64,000 nucleotides of DNA from Pseudoalteromonas denitrificans DSM 6059 (GCF_900112265.1 NZ_FOLO01000003.1:165135-229134); one strand, 5' to 3'. Positions 48,415 through 58,633 are shown, counted from the first letter of the stretch. A program made the numbers and translations. Notes: generated by a model from the sequence alone, not told the origin.

Positions 48415-50241
48415 ATGGAAGAATGGGTTGGTAGTGTTTGGCATAAATATATCACTAAAAAAGCCAGTACAGATTTTGATGATGCTAAAGTAACATTTTC
48501 GCAAGTGAGTAAGTCTGCGGGTATGATATTTAGGGCCCTTGGCGGATCTCCTGCAAAACGCATAGAAGCTGCAGCACCTCGCGACTATTTAGTACGGCGC
48601 TCATTTTTACAAAAAGTATCAGGGTCACACCATCAACTTAGTTTGGCTTGGCAAGATAAAACGAGCTTGAGGCTGCCAGAGTCTATTGCCGTTTTTCCAA
48701 CAAAATCTTTAAATAAAGATCTTTATTTATGGCTTGCTGCATTGGCAGCACATTCTGAGGAAAACTTTCAACACTGGGCTAAAGACAATCAGGAAAGAGT
48801 ACAAAATATTTTACAGGCCTACCCAAGTTTAAATAAACGTTATTTTGCCATGCTAGATGCTTTGCTATTACTTAGACCATCAATCAGTACCTTGCCAAAA
48901 GAGCATCAACCACTCGAAAAAGCGGTTATTCAGGCACTTAAAAAACCAGGTTCCGTGAGTGAGTTCCCTATGACTAATTATGCACCTCAGGCCATCTATT
49001 TATGGCTTTATCCAAGTGCTAAAGTGCAAATGGCGCCTCCTGTAGATAATAATAAAAATCACGATGAAAAAGAGTCTGTAGAAAATAAACAACAGAGTGA
49101 TGCTGCACGAAAAAAAACTGAGCGTATACAAGACCCTCAAACACGTGATGGCATGATGATTTTCAGGTTAGAAAATTTATTTTCATGGAGTGAATTTTCA
49201 AAAATGAATCGCGCTGAGGATGATACTGAAGATGATGACGCACAAAGAGTGGCTGAAGACCTTGATAAAATCACCTTATCGCAGCAACAAGACCAAAAAA
49301 GCGCTAAATTAAAAGTTGATTTAGACCTACCTTGTGCAGCTGAAGATGATATTCCTCTTGGACCTGGTATAAAACTCCCTGAATGGGATTATAAATCTCA
49401 ACGTTTAAAAGCCGACCGTTGCTTATTACAACCTATGTTACCAAAGAATAGTTTTGCTCAAAAGTTGCCTATTACATTATCTGCTACGGCTAAAAAAATA
49501 CGTTCTCAGTTTCAGCAATTACAAAGTGTCAAACAATGGTATAAAGCACAACCTCAAGGTGAAGAGCTCGATATATCAGCATGGCTAGACTTTCATATTC
49601 AATCAAAGCAAGGCCCTGCCCCAGAAAAAGGTTTATATAGAAGTTTTAAAAGTAACCATAGAGATTTATCTTGCTTACTATTAGCAGATATATCTATGTC
49701 AACCGATGCACATATAGACAATACTAATCGCGTAATTGATGTTATTCAAAGTAGCATGTTGCTATTTGGTGAAGCGCTTGAGGCTGTAGGTGATGATTTT
49801 GCAATGTACGGATTCTCATCGGTCAAAAGGCATCATGTCAGATTTACTATGCTGAAAAATTTTTCTGAAAAATATACTGATGATGTTCGAGGTCGTATTC
49901 AAGCTTTACAACCCGGGTTTTATACTCGCATGGGTGCAGCTATTCGCCAAGCAACTAAGGTATTATCTATACAGAAAAACACACAAAAATTATTACTGAT
50001 TTTAACCGATGGTAAACCCAATGATATCGATCATTATGAAGGTCGCTTTGGCATTGAAGATACGCATCAGGCCATATTAGAGGCAAAACGTTTAGGGTTA
50101 AGACCATTTTGTATAACAATAGATCAGCAAGCTGATGAATATTTACCTTATTTATTTGGCAGTGATGGTTTTACCGTTATTTTAAACCCTACGCAATTGC
50201 CAACCAAATTGCCTCAGTTATATCACCAGTTAACAAGCTAG
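48415..50241 (+). CDS. norD: NorD, VWA-domain NO reductase activation protein
   Basis: 608 residues. The N-terminal region (EEWVGSVWHKYITKKA, PRDYLVRRSFLQK) and the C-terminal von Willebrand A domain with the metal site (LLLADISMSTDAH, then TRMGAAIRQAT and LTDGKPND) match NorD. The middle has an acidic, low-complexity segment (about 215-300). NorD works with the NorQ ATPase to insert iron into, or activate, NorB. It is separated from norCB by the four-gene Omp85/kinase operon, whereas in most denitrifiers it follows norB or norQ. Confidence 0.93.
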   Translation: MEEWVGSVWHKYITKKASTDFDDAKVTFSQVSKSAGMIFRALGGSPAKRIEAAAPRDYLVRRSFLQKVSGSHHQLSLAWQDKTSLRLPESIAVFPTKSLNKDLYLWLAALAAHSEENFQHWAKDNQERVQNILQAYPSLNKRYFAMLDALLLLRPSISTLPKEHQPLEKAVIQALKKPGSVSEFPMTNYAPQAIYLWLYPSAKVQMAPPVDNNKNHDEKESVENKQQSDAARKKTERIQDPQTRDGMMIFRLENLFSWSEFSKMNRAEDDTEDDDAQRVAEDLDKITLSQQQDQKSAKLKVDLDLPCAAEDDIPLGPGIKLPEWDYKSQRLKADRCLLQPMLPKNSFAQKLPITLSATAKKIRSQFQQLQSVKQWYKAQPQGEELDISAWLDFHIQSKQGPAPEKGLYRSFKSNHRDLSCLLLADISMSTDAHIDNTNRVIDVIQSSMLLFGEALEAVGDDFAMYGFSSVKRHHVRFTMLKNFSEKYTDDVRGRIQALQPGFYTRMGAAIRQATKVLSIQKNTQKLLLILTDGKPNDIDHYEGRFGIEDTHQAILEAKRLGLRPFCITIDQQADEYLPYLFGSDGFTVILNPTQLPTKLPQLYHQLTS

Positions 50242-50252
50242 GAGTATTTTAT

Positions 50253-50492
50253 ATGATAGAAACCATACATTGCCTTTATTGTGATACTGAAAATACCTTA
50301 GCCCAAGGTCAAACTGATTTAAATTCTATATCTCCAAATCAAACAACAACCCAGTCTAAATGTTTAAACTGTGGTATGCCCTTACCTAAATGTCATCCTC
50401 ATAGCGGTACATACAGAAGGCGCATATTCAGATATGCCTTTTGGCCTATAGCCCTTTTTTGTATTCTTATGATGATTTATTTACCAAGGTAG
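50253..50492 (+). CDS. DnrP-like zinc-ribbon membrane protein
   Basis: A 79-residue protein 11 bases after norD. Two CxxC pairs (CLYCDTEN and CLNCGMPLPKCHP) form a zinc ribbon, followed by one C-terminal membrane helix (about 58-76). It resembles the small DnrP protein found near nor/dnr genes in Pseudomonas. The role is unknown. Translational coupling with norD points to NO respiration. Confidence 0.7.
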   Translation: MIETIHCLYCDTENTLAQGQTDLNSISPNQTTTQSKCLNCGMPLPKCHPHSGTYRRRIFRYAFWPIALFCILMMIYLPR

Positions 50493-50574
50493 GTTTAAAG
50501 TAGCCAGTTAATTCAATAGGCTTTTAAATTCACGTAACAAAATTTTGATGGATATAAACTGCCTGTTCAAAGAA

Positions 50575-50660
50575 ATGTAGTGGTACAGTCATTTTGGCCA
50601 CCTAGTTAGAGGTGATATCATTCATCTCAGTATTTTTATAGGTGACACAATGAAGAAAAC
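50575..50660 (+). mobile_element. Possible left-end remnant of an IS3-like element
   Basis: The stretch from TGTAGTGGTACAGTC through TTTTGGCCACC to TATAGGTGACACAATGAAGAAAAC looks like the terminal region and first codons of an IS3-family orfA (MKKT start). The frame breaks a few codons after ATG 50650. It is identified by resemblance only, without a database search. Confidence 0.4.
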
Positions 50661-50710
50661 AGATAGGCAGTTCATTTAATAAACTAATGAGTCTATCAAA
50701 TAAGTAAAGC

Positions 50711-51373
50711 TTACAAATTTATTTCATGGGTATAGGAAATTGTCACAGTATAATCATCCTCTATTTCATCTTCACTGACATGGCTAACCATAAAACTAAA
50801 TCCGCCTTTACTTAAACTGATATTATAATCTTGGTAATCTCTTCCCTTATCATATTCATAGCCGCCTATATGTATTCCTAACTCTACATCTTTTATAGCT
50901 TCAAAACTGAAATTTATTTCATAATATGTATCATCACCAAAATCAGAATCCCAGTCACTATCAGCCAAAGTAGAAATACCAATTGAAACAAAATTCCACG
51001 AAATTGATGCCATTACCTCAGAGAAGTTGACGTTATCACCATCGGGGTATTCGTAGTATATATAGCCAAAATCATATGAAATATCACCTAGCTTATTGGC
51101 AAAACCTGCATATAAATCAACCTCTGTTGATGCATCGGAACCAGATCCGAAGTCTACATTAGAGCCCCATACACCTGCATAAAATCCAGAGTTATGGCTA
51201 TAATCTAAACCACCTGATACTGCAGGTTTTTTATCGCTTTGTGTAATACCGCGCCATAAATAATTATTTGTAACCCCAACATTAGCAGTCACTCCTCCAT
51301 CAGCAGATGCATTAAACGAAACCCCTGAAAATAAAGCGCAAACAAAGCTAGCCAAGCATATATAATATTTCAT
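50711..51373 (-). CDS. TorF-family putative porin (TIGR02001)
   Basis: A 220-residue outer-membrane barrel. The signal peptide ends NASA/DG. The N-terminal stretch VTANVGVTNNYLWRGITQSDKKPAVSGG is the signature of this family, followed by FYAGVWGSNVDFG and repeated strands to YTVTISYTHEINL. The family is common in marine and denitrifying Proteobacteria; its substrate is unknown. It converges on dnrP and diverges from ccmF. Confidence 0.9.
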   Translation of the reverse strand: MKYYICLASFVCALFSGVSFNASADGGVTANVGVTNNYLWRGITQSDKKPAVSGGLDYSHNSGFYAGVWGSNVDFGSGSDASTEVDLYAGFANKLGDISYDFGYIYYEYPDGDNVNFSEVMASISWNFVSIGISTLADSDWDSDFGDDTYYEINFSFEAIKDVELGIHIGGYEYDKGRDYQDYNISLSKGGFSFMVSHVSEDEIEDDYTVTISYTHEINL

Positions 51374-51588
51374 TATCTTCCCTTCTTATTTGAAAAGTAT
51401 TGTAATTCATACAACTTAGGTAACACTGCTTATTTCGTTACACCACAATAGTTAACTTTAGACCAATTTCTAAATTTATCTCTTTAGTATTTATATTTTA
51501 TTTTCTTAAGCTTGATTTAGGTCGTATTTCTCAAAATATGTCTGATATACCATAACAGCAGAAATTTTAAGGTTATTGGTTTTCTAAA

Positions 51589-53583
51589 ATGATTCCTGAA
51601 TTTGGACACTTAGCACTGATCATCGCATTAGCATTTGCAATGTGTTTAAGTACACTTCCGCTGTTTGGCATTTATCTAAAAAACAATACAGTAATGCGTT
51701 ACGCTTGGCCTTTAACTTATTTTATGTTCATTTTTACTTTAATTAGCATTACTATTTTGGCTTATTGTTTTGTCTTAGATGACTTTTCAGTTAAATATAT
51801 CGCCAGTCACTCAAACACTCAATTACCCTATTATTTTAAAATAAGTGCCGTTTGGGGCGGACATGAAGGCTCTTTACTCTTTTGGGTATTCTCACTTACT
51901 TGTTGGGCTGCCCTTGTTGCTCGATTTAGTAAAAAAATTGACCGTCAATTTATTGCGCAAGTACTATCTGTTATGGGTATGATAGCTGTTGGCTTTATTG
52001 CTTTCACTTTATTAACTTCAAACCCATTCGAACGTTTACTACCTAACTTCCCACTTGAAGGACGGGACTTAAACCCTTTATTGCAAGATGTGGGTCTAAT
52101 ATTCCATCCACCTTTGCTGTATCTGGGTTATGTAGGGTTTTCGGTTGTATTTGCATTTGCAATATCTGCTTTGATCAGTGGAAAAATGGACTCTACCTGG
52201 GCTAAATGGTCTAGACCTTGGACTATTTCCGCTTGGGGATTTTTAACTTTAGGCATCACACTGGGCAGTTGGTGGGCCTATTATGAACTTGGTTGGGGAG
52301 GCTGGTGGTTTTGGGATCCTGTTGAAAACGCATCTTTTATGCCTTGGCTTGTTGGTACAGCCTTATTACACTCTTTGGCTGTTACAGAAAAAAGGGGGAT
52401 TTTTATAAATTGGACAATATTGCTAGCCATTATTACATTTAGTTTGAGTTTATTAGGCACTTTTTTAGTACGCTCAGGGGTGCTAACTTCCGTTCATTCA
52501 TTTGCATCAGATCCAACACGTGGCGCATTTATTTTGATTTTACTGGCCATTGCTGTTTCAGGTTCATTACTACTTTTTGCATTTAAAGCCAGTAATATTC
52601 AAAATGTTCGTGAGTATGCATTATTTTCTCGAGAAACAACGCTGTTAATCGCAAATATTATCTTAATCATAGCAGCAGCAACTGTGTTACTCGGGACTCT
52701 CTATCCCTTACTAATAGATGCATTAGGCATGGGTAAAATATCCGTAGGCCCGCCTTATTTCAACACTGTATTTGTACCTATCATGGCTTTATTATGTGTA
52801 TTTATGGGGTTTGGTCCTCTTCTTCGATGGAAAAAAACGAAACTCAAAGCATTAAAAAATACGATCAAGCTTATTCTGTTAATCAGTTTAATTTTAGGTT
52901 TTTTATTTCCTATTTTATATACAGGGAAATTTAACTTTATTGTTTCTTTGTCTATGTCATTAGCATTTTGGATATTGTTAACAAATATTAAAGCCTTACA
53001 TGCAGAAAAAAAACGACCTTTAAGTTTATACGGTATGTTTAGTGCGCATATTGGCATTGCCTTTTGTATCATTGGTATCACCTTAGTATCCACCTATGAA
53101 AATGAAATTAATGTTCGGATAGCCTTAAATGAACGCGTCGATATATCTGGCTATCAAATTGAATTTAAAGGTATAAAAATGATTGAAGGAGCAAATTATG
53201 TTGCCGAACAAGGTTTGATAAATGTATATAAAAACAACCAATTAATCGCCTCACTTCATCCACAGCGACGCAGTTACAATACCCGAGGAATGGGCATGAC
53301 AGAAGCGGGTATTGATGCAGGGTTATTTCGTGATATTTATGTTGCGCTTGGAGAGCCTTTAGAGTCTTTAAACCCAAAAGAGCAGCCTTGGGCAATTCGC
53401 ATTAGTTATAAACCTTTTGTTCGCTGGATTTGGCTGGGCGGAATATTTATGGCACTAGGCGCTTTATTTTCTGTATTAGATAAACGTTATTATCGTCAAA
53501 AATCTTTGTCTTGTTATAAGAGTTTGACTACTCACAATAGCGTATTAATAAGTCCTCAAAATAAGGAGATAACAAATGAATAA
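51589..53583 (+). CDS. ccmF: CcmF, cytochrome c haem lyase subunit
   Basis: A 664-residue inner-membrane protein. The tryptophan-rich haem-handling motif is complete (WGGWWFWDPVENASFMPWL, about 235-255), preceded by WGGHEGSLLFW and followed by the TDIHSF-like segment LTSVHSFASDP. About 14-15 helices and a periplasmic domain near the C-terminus. It belongs with CcmG and CcmH, which follow; ccmABCDE are absent here. Such partial FGH sets occur either as second copies or as NrfEFG-like dedicated lyases. Confidence 0.96.
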   Translation: MIPEFGHLALIIALAFAMCLSTLPLFGIYLKNNTVMRYAWPLTYFMFIFTLISITILAYCFVLDDFSVKYIASHSNTQLPYYFKISAVWGGHEGSLLFWVFSLTCWAALVARFSKKIDRQFIAQVLSVMGMIAVGFIAFTLLTSNPFERLLPNFPLEGRDLNPLLQDVGLIFHPPLLYLGYVGFSVVFAFAISALISGKMDSTWAKWSRPWTISAWGFLTLGITLGSWWAYYELGWGGWWFWDPVENASFMPWLVGTALLHSLAVTEKRGIFINWTILLAIITFSLSLLGTFLVRSGVLTSVHSFASDPTRGAFILILLAIAVSGSLLLFAFKASNIQNVREYALFSRETTLLIANIILIIAAATVLLGTLYPLLIDALGMGKISVGPPYFNTVFVPIMALLCVFMGFGPLLRWKKTKLKALKNTIKLILLISLILGFLFPILYTGKFNFIVSLSMSLAFWILLTNIKALHAEKKRPLSLYGMFSAHIGIAFCIIGITLVSTYENEINVRIALNERVDISGYQIEFKGIKMIEGANYVAEQGLINVYKNNQLIASLHPQRRSYNTRGMGMTEAGIDAGLFRDIYVALGEPLESLNPKEQPWAIRISYKPFVRWIWLGGIFMALGALFSVLDKRYYRQKSLSCYKSLTTHNSVLISPQNKEITNE

Positions 53584-54142
53584 ATTAATACGCTTTTTAC
53601 CCTTATTTTTGGTCATAGCCTTATTTAGCTTTTTATATAAAAGCTTATCAATCAATCCAAAGGTATTACCATCTGCTTTAATTAATAAACCTTTTCCTGA
53701 ATTTAATTTACCTGATTTATTATCAAGTACACAGCAAGATAGTTTTATAAATAAATCAGATCTAAAAGGAAAAATTATACTGCTAAATGTATGGGCTACT
53801 TGGTGCAGTAACTGTAAATATGAACAGCCTTATTTGATGAAACTAGCCCAAAACCCAAGTTATTTTTTATATGGCTTGAACTATAAAGATGATAAACAAG
53901 CAGCAATAAACTGGCTCTCCCAGTATAAAAACCCATTTATCAAAACAATTTATGATAAGCAAGGAAGCTTAGGATTAGATTTAGGTGTATACGGTGCACC
54001 AGAAACATTTTTAATAGATCAAAGTGGCACAATTCGAAAACGCTACGCAGGTCCAATTGATGAAATCACATGGCAAAAAGAATTTTTAAATTTAGTAAAT
54101 AAAATAAAAAATGAACAACAAATGATTGCTCTGGAGGATTAA
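53576..54142 (+). CDS. ccmG: CcmG/DsbE thioredoxin-like protein
   Basis: A 188-residue periplasmic thioredoxin tethered by an N-terminal helix (about 5-25). The active site is WATWCSNCKYEQP, and the conserved GVYGAPETFLID loop (with the cis-Pro) is present. It keeps haem-binding cysteines reduced for ligation. It overlaps ccmF by eight bases, and its stop is immediately followed by the ccmH ATG, so the genes are translationally coupled. Confidence 0.95.
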   Translation: MNKLIRFLPLFLVIALFSFLYKSLSINPKVLPSALINKPFPEFNLPDLLSSTQQDSFINKSDLKGKIILLNVWATWCSNCKYEQPYLMKLAQNPSYFLYGLNYKDDKQAAINWLSQYKNPFIKTIYDKQGSLGLDLGVYGAPETFLIDQSGTIRKRYAGPIDEITWQKEFLNLVNKIKNEQQMIALED

Positions 54143-55408
54143 ATGAATCAAATAATAAAATTGTGCCTCTTACTCTTATTATCTTACTGTTCGATACATA
54201 CAACTCAAGCAACTCCAATAGACACTTTTCAATTTAATGATGAACTGACAAAACGCAGATTTAAAAATTTATCACAAGCGCTTCGTTGCCCAAAATGTCA
54301 AAACCAAAACTTATCTGACTCAAACTCCCCTATTGCCACAGATCTTCGTTTAACTGTTTACAACCAATTACAACAAGGTAAATCAGATCAACAAATTATA
54401 GACTTTATGCTTGCTAGGTATGGTGACTTTGTTTTATATAAACCCAGAATAACAAAAAATACCTATGTATTATGGTTTACCCCTATTGGCTTAATTTTAA
54501 TGGGATTATGTTTTGTAGTTTTTATCATTAAAAAAAAACCTGTTCAGCAATATGTTCTAACGCAAAAAAATACAGTAATTGAACAGCAAAATAATCACCT
54601 TAAAACAATATTAAAATACCCAGTTAACAAAAATAAAAGTGTCTTTTTACCTATGGGATTACTTGGTTTTATTATTATTTTTAGTGGGATTTTGTACCAA
54701 AAGATAGGAGCTTATGAACAAGTACAAGCGCAAAAGTTAATGCCAGCAAATATCACAGCAAAAAGAGCCCAAGCGCTATATGATAGAAACAATCAAATAA
54801 TGACACCTATGATAATGCAGTTGTTAAAAAAATCTCTCTCATTAGACAAAAATGATCCTACAGCCAATTTGCTTTTAGGTATGCATCATTTTTCAAATAA
54901 AAAATATAGCTTAGCCGTCAAACGTTGGGAAATGGTCAAAAATAGTAAACGAAATAATATTGATATCACAGCTTTAACTCAAGCTATAAATGAAGCTAAA
55001 ATAAGAATCCAACAAGGCACTGATGAAACTAAAACACACATTACAATGCAACAAAAAATTGAATTTAACTTAACCCTAAATGTTTCTTTGAGTGATAAAG
55101 TGTCTGCAACTTTAAGTGAAAATAAAAACATCTTTGTTTACGCTGTTACAAGAAATGGCGCGCGTATGCCGCTTAGTGTTGTGAAAATAAAATCAACTGA
55201 GCTGCCTCAAACAATTATATTTAATAATGAAAATATCATGTTAGATATCGATAGTTTAGCTTCAATCGATTCTGTAAATGTATACGCTGTTTTATCACAA
55301 TCAGGCAATGCCGGTATAAAAGCCGGAGATTTTAAAGTGCAAAAAAATAATATACCCATTTCACACGTTCAAACTATTGAGTTAATAATAGAAAAACAAG
55401 TTGAATGA
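54143..55408 (+). CDS. ccmH: CcmH with C-terminal CcmI-like TPR extension
   Basis: 421 residues. The signal peptide is followed by the CcmH thiol motif LRCPKCQNQNL (about 49-58) and the family stretch FMLARYGDFVLYKP, then a membrane helix (about 110-130), a second helix (about 170-190), TPR-like repeats (about 215-290) and a beta-rich C-terminal domain (TLNVSLSDKVSATL). The CcmH-CcmI fusion is like that of E. coli CcmH. It presents apocytochrome to CcmF. Confidence 0.94.
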   Translation: MNQIIKLCLLLLLSYCSIHTTQATPIDTFQFNDELTKRRFKNLSQALRCPKCQNQNLSDSNSPIATDLRLTVYNQLQQGKSDQQIIDFMLARYGDFVLYKPRITKNTYVLWFTPIGLILMGLCFVVFIIKKKPVQQYVLTQKNTVIEQQNNHLKTILKYPVNKNKSVFLPMGLLGFIIIFSGILYQKIGAYEQVQAQKLMPANITAKRAQALYDRNNQIMTPMIMQLLKKSLSLDKNDPTANLLLGMHHFSNKKYSLAVKRWEMVKNSKRNNIDITALTQAINEAKIRIQQGTDETKTHITMQQKIEFNLTLNVSLSDKVSATLSENKNIFVYAVTRNGARMPLSVVKIKSTELPQTIIFNNENIMLDIDSLASIDSVNVYAVLSQSGNAGIKAGDFKVQKNNIPISHVQTIELIIEKQVE

Positions 55409-55430
55409 TTTTAAAGTGATAAGTTATGAC

Positions 55431-55976
55431 TTAAATTAAAGCCACTTGCTTAACAGGAAACGCTTGTATTAGATTATCAGCAGGAAAATGATTCTGACTT
55501 ATTTGAACCTGAACTTGATCATCAAATAATTGCAATAAGTGCCCTTTTGCAATTATCAAGTCTTTATTATTATGATCATAAATATTGACCTCAATACCTA
55601 GCCCACTTTGTAGCTTATTATGAAAACTATCGGTTTTAAAATCCGAGATTTTTTCTTGCTCTAGAAAAAAATCAGAGCAAAACTTTTTAGCACGGTTAAT
55701 AACTTCATCATGTACTTTAATGACATCAACATTTTGTAAAAAGTGCATCAATGCAGTTTCATTATGACTAAATTTTGAGTCTAAATTCGGTAAGTTTTTA
55801 TTAAATGACCATTGTCGACTAACGTTATAATTTTGCTTATTTTCAGACAAAAAACTTGTTGTCGCACCAGTCATCTTGCTATACCAAGTCATTTTATATG
55901 ATTTGTTCTGATGCAAAAATAATTTAATTTCAATGGTGCTAAATAATCTTGTTTTTATGCAAGGTAGATTTTCCAA
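55431..55976 (-). CDS. Hypothetical protein of unknown family
   Basis: A 181-residue soluble protein with no signal peptide or membrane segment. The C-terminal part (VNIYDHNNKDLIIAKGHLLQLFDDQVQVQI) is beta-rich and might be a small barrel domain. The N-terminal part is Lys/Asn-rich with no known motif; an internal ATG (about residue 29, MTWYSKM) is an alternative start. It converges on ccmH with a 22-base gap. I do not recognise it. Confidence 0.6.
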   Translation of the reverse strand: MENLPCIKTRLFSTIEIKLFLHQNKSYKMTWYSKMTGATTSFLSENKQNYNVSRQWSFNKNLPNLDSKFSHNETALMHFLQNVDVIKVHDEVINRAKKFCSDFFLEQEKISDFKTDSFHNKLQSGLGIEVNIYDHNNKDLIIAKGHLLQLFDDQVQVQISQNHFPADNLIQAFPVKQVALI

Positions 55977-56055
55977 TTTATTTCAATTCACATTTTTTAT
56001 AAAAAACATATATTAATGTCAAAATGTGTAGGAAGTATGGACATATAAGTAACTA

Positions 56056-56412
56056 TTATCTTATTTTAACATCAGGTGTTATATCTGTTTCACCACAACG
56101 ATTGACAGTTGCGATTTTTTCCCCGCAAGATAAAATTGCGATACAGTTTGAATATTTTCCTCTGACAAATCGCAACAAATACCCAAAACGCCCTAGCTCA
56201 CTGATTGTTACTTTTTGCGCTAAAGATAGCTTATCGTAGTAGACTCTTTTTTCAACTTGTTGTTCTCGTCTTTCATAGTTTTTATAGGGAAGATCTAAAT
56301 ATGTTCTTGGAACTGATGAATGTGAATTTTGACGCTCAATCAGGTTCTTTAAATTTTGTTCATCATTAGGTACACAGTTCATAGCAATTTCCATGTCAAG
56401 TATATGACTCAT
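56056..56412 (-). CDS. Conserved small hypothetical protein
   Basis: 118 residues. The stretch LSLAQKVTISELGRFGYLLRFVRG followed by ATVNRCGETDI resembles small uncharacterised proteins of Alteromonadales. There is no signal peptide. It lies 19 bases after the end of the DISM kinase gene on the same strand, so the two may be cotranscribed. The opposite-strand open frame overlapping it looks less protein-like. Confidence 0.6.
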   Translation of the reverse strand: MSHILDMEIAMNCVPNDEQNLKNLIERQNSHSSVPRTYLDLPYKNYERREQQVEKRVYYDKLSLAQKVTISELGRFGYLLRFVRGKYSNCIAILSCGEKIATVNRCGETDITPDVKIR

Positions 56413-56431
56413 TGTATTTTTAAATTATGAA

Positions 56432-58495
56432 TTAAATATGGAGTAAACTATTATTTGTATCTAATAAATCATTTTTTAACGTTTGGTTTATGTGTGAAGT
56501 AAGGGTTATTACCATTTTTACCCCGCCCAAATCTGAAGATACCGCACTGATCTCGCCCTTTTGTGCTGCCATTAAACCTTTACAAATTGCTAATCCAAGT
56601 CCTGCTCCCCCTGTTTTTCTATTTCTAGATGTTTCAACTCGATAAAGCCTCTCAAAAATTAAATCATATTCTGATCCGTTTATACCAGGGCTTGAGTCTT
56701 CAAGCGCTATAATCAAATTTTTGTTATCTATTTTGGCTGTTAGCTTTATCTGGCCTGGACTGTGAGTGTATCTCAAGGCGTTATTTACAAGATGGTCTAA
56801 TACTGACTTTAATTTTGAGATATCAAGCGACAAAACCAATTGCTCGGGTAGATAATTTTCAAAAGACCAAACTAAATTACGCTCTTTAGCTGAGTCGGAA
56901 AATTCTTTGCTCCAAAGATTAAGCACCATTGCGATATCAATGTGTGAATAACTTAAATTTACCGCATTAATGTCTAATTGCCCTAGTTGATACAAATTTG
57001 AAATAAACGTCTCCATATCGAAGACTTTAAGCGCTAATTTTTGATAACTGGATTTTAAGTCTTCTTCCAATCCATTTTGCAATAATTCGACTTGTAATTT
57101 TAAAATAGTAAGGGGGGTTCTTAATTCGTGAGATACATCGACAAGGAATTTATTTTTACTATCAAGCATTTCCTGCATTAAATCAGCATTATGTTGTAGG
57201 TGAGCTTGTTTTTGTTGTTCTAATGCTTTTTGTGCAACAAGTTCCCTATTTTCAACTTCAATTAAATGAAGTGATTTCTCATTTTCAATATTGATACGCT
57301 CTATATTTAATAGCTTTTGCTGTACTGACCATGCATAACTGAGTAAAGCGGCAGTAAAAGCAAAAATTTCGACTATAAAGCCAATTTTAGTAAAAAATAA
57401 AACATTGATATTTGGAGAGTAGAATATATTAAGTGCAAATAATCCTGCAATAATATTGTTGAGTAATACATTGCATATACACCCGAATAAAAAAAATTTT
57501 GAAGCCCATAATTTATTTTTAACAGCCCAAATTGCTGTAAAAAGTGGTAACGGGGCTGTGAGAATCGCAATCGAAACGGCTATTTGAATTGAATCTGTTA
57601 TTAAACAAGTACCAAATAAGATAGTGGTAAATACTATCAGAGCATAATACGCACGATATAAAAACGTTGATTTTCTCTTTAAGTCAAAGATATGCATTGT
57701 AAAGTATAAGTAGCTGACATATAAGAGATTAATTAGAATGGGGGGCATAAATGTATTTATTTTTGGAATCTCAGGCCAAACGTATTGATAATTAAAACCT
57801 GACGTTTCTGATAAATATAAAGCAATAAGCGTTGAGAATAAGGTGAACGCAATTACTTTAATTTCTGGTTTTAATAATATGTAAATTAAACTAAACAAGC
57901 TTATAACGAGGCATAAAATTATAAAAATACTGTTTGAAATTACATGTTTAACAGAGGCTTGCTGTAAATTATTTTCATTATAGAGCTTAAAGTTTAATGG
58001 TACATTTATCATATTTTCATAGGCAACAAGCATTATTATTTTTTTTGAATTTTTTGGTGTAAATTTAAAAGTTTGTAATGGGTGGGAATAACCACGTTTA
58101 TTAAAAGTTTTCTCATCATCAAATACTAAATTCCATTTATTTGGGTGGCTACTTGAGTGTGTGGAATGAAAAGCCTTTAGATAAGGGGCATTGGGAAACT
58201 GTGTTTGGATAAAGAGTGGTTGTGTGTATTTTTTACTGATTTCAAACTCTATCTTATACCAGACTCTTTTTGTTGTGCTTGTAAAGTTTTTAGCTGCTAA
58301 AGGCTTAAATTTAGGTTTTTGTTGTAATAAATCTTTAGGTGAATCAGCTTCTGAATATACAAAACTGACATATGGCGCTAATACAAAGCCATCAAGTAAC
58401 TTTTCATCAATGATATTTTGTGCATTTACATTTTTGTGGATTAAAAATATTGCGATAAATACCGTTAATAAATTACGTGCAAATTGTAAACTCAA
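56432..58495 (-). CDS. 7TM-DISM sensor histidine kinase
   Basis: 687 residues. Signal peptide, a periplasmic 7TMR-DISMED2-type beta domain (about 30-175: VWYKIEFEIS, LFIQTQFPNAPYLKAFH), seven membrane helices (about 185-395), a coiled coil, HisKA with FLVDVSHELRTPLTILKLQ and an ATPase domain (LDHLVNNALRYT, GAGLGLAICKG). DISM domains are thought to bind carbohydrate or similar ligands. The catalytic half is of the BaeS/EnvZ type. No response regulator is adjacent, so it is an orphan here. Confidence 0.92.
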   Translation of the reverse strand: MSLQFARNLLTVFIAIFLIHKNVNAQNIIDEKLLDGFVLAPYVSFVYSEADSPKDLLQQKPKFKPLAAKNFTSTTKRVWYKIEFEISKKYTQPLFIQTQFPNAPYLKAFHSTHSSSHPNKWNLVFDDEKTFNKRGYSHPLQTFKFTPKNSKKIIMLVAYENMINVPLNFKLYNENNLQQASVKHVISNSIFIILCLVISLFSLIYILLKPEIKVIAFTLFSTLIALYLSETSGFNYQYVWPEIPKINTFMPPILINLLYVSYLYFTMHIFDLKRKSTFLYRAYYALIVFTTILFGTCLITDSIQIAVSIAILTAPLPLFTAIWAVKNKLWASKFFLFGCICNVLLNNIIAGLFALNIFYSPNINVLFFTKIGFIVEIFAFTAALLSYAWSVQQKLLNIERINIENEKSLHLIEVENRELVAQKALEQQKQAHLQHNADLMQEMLDSKNKFLVDVSHELRTPLTILKLQVELLQNGLEEDLKSSYQKLALKVFDMETFISNLYQLGQLDINAVNLSYSHIDIAMVLNLWSKEFSDSAKERNLVWSFENYLPEQLVLSLDISKLKSVLDHLVNNALRYTHSPGQIKLTAKIDNKNLIIALEDSSPGINGSEYDLIFERLYRVETSRNRKTGGAGLGLAICKGLMAAQKGEISAVSSDLGGVKMVITLTSHINQTLKNDLLDTNNSLLHI

Positions 58496-58633
58496 AAATC
58501 ACCTTCAAAATTATCTTTAGCCTCATACCCAGATTAAAATAAATCAACCTTGTAATATAAAATCAAGTTTAACGTTCAAATATGGAGCAAATGTGTAGGC
58601 TTACTTAACTTAAAAAGTTTTATCATATATACC

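Noticed and set aside
56024..56239. Plus-strand open frame as a gene
   Set aside because: It overlaps the minus-strand 118-residue protein, which looks like a conserved family. The plus-strand product shows no motif or ribosome site.
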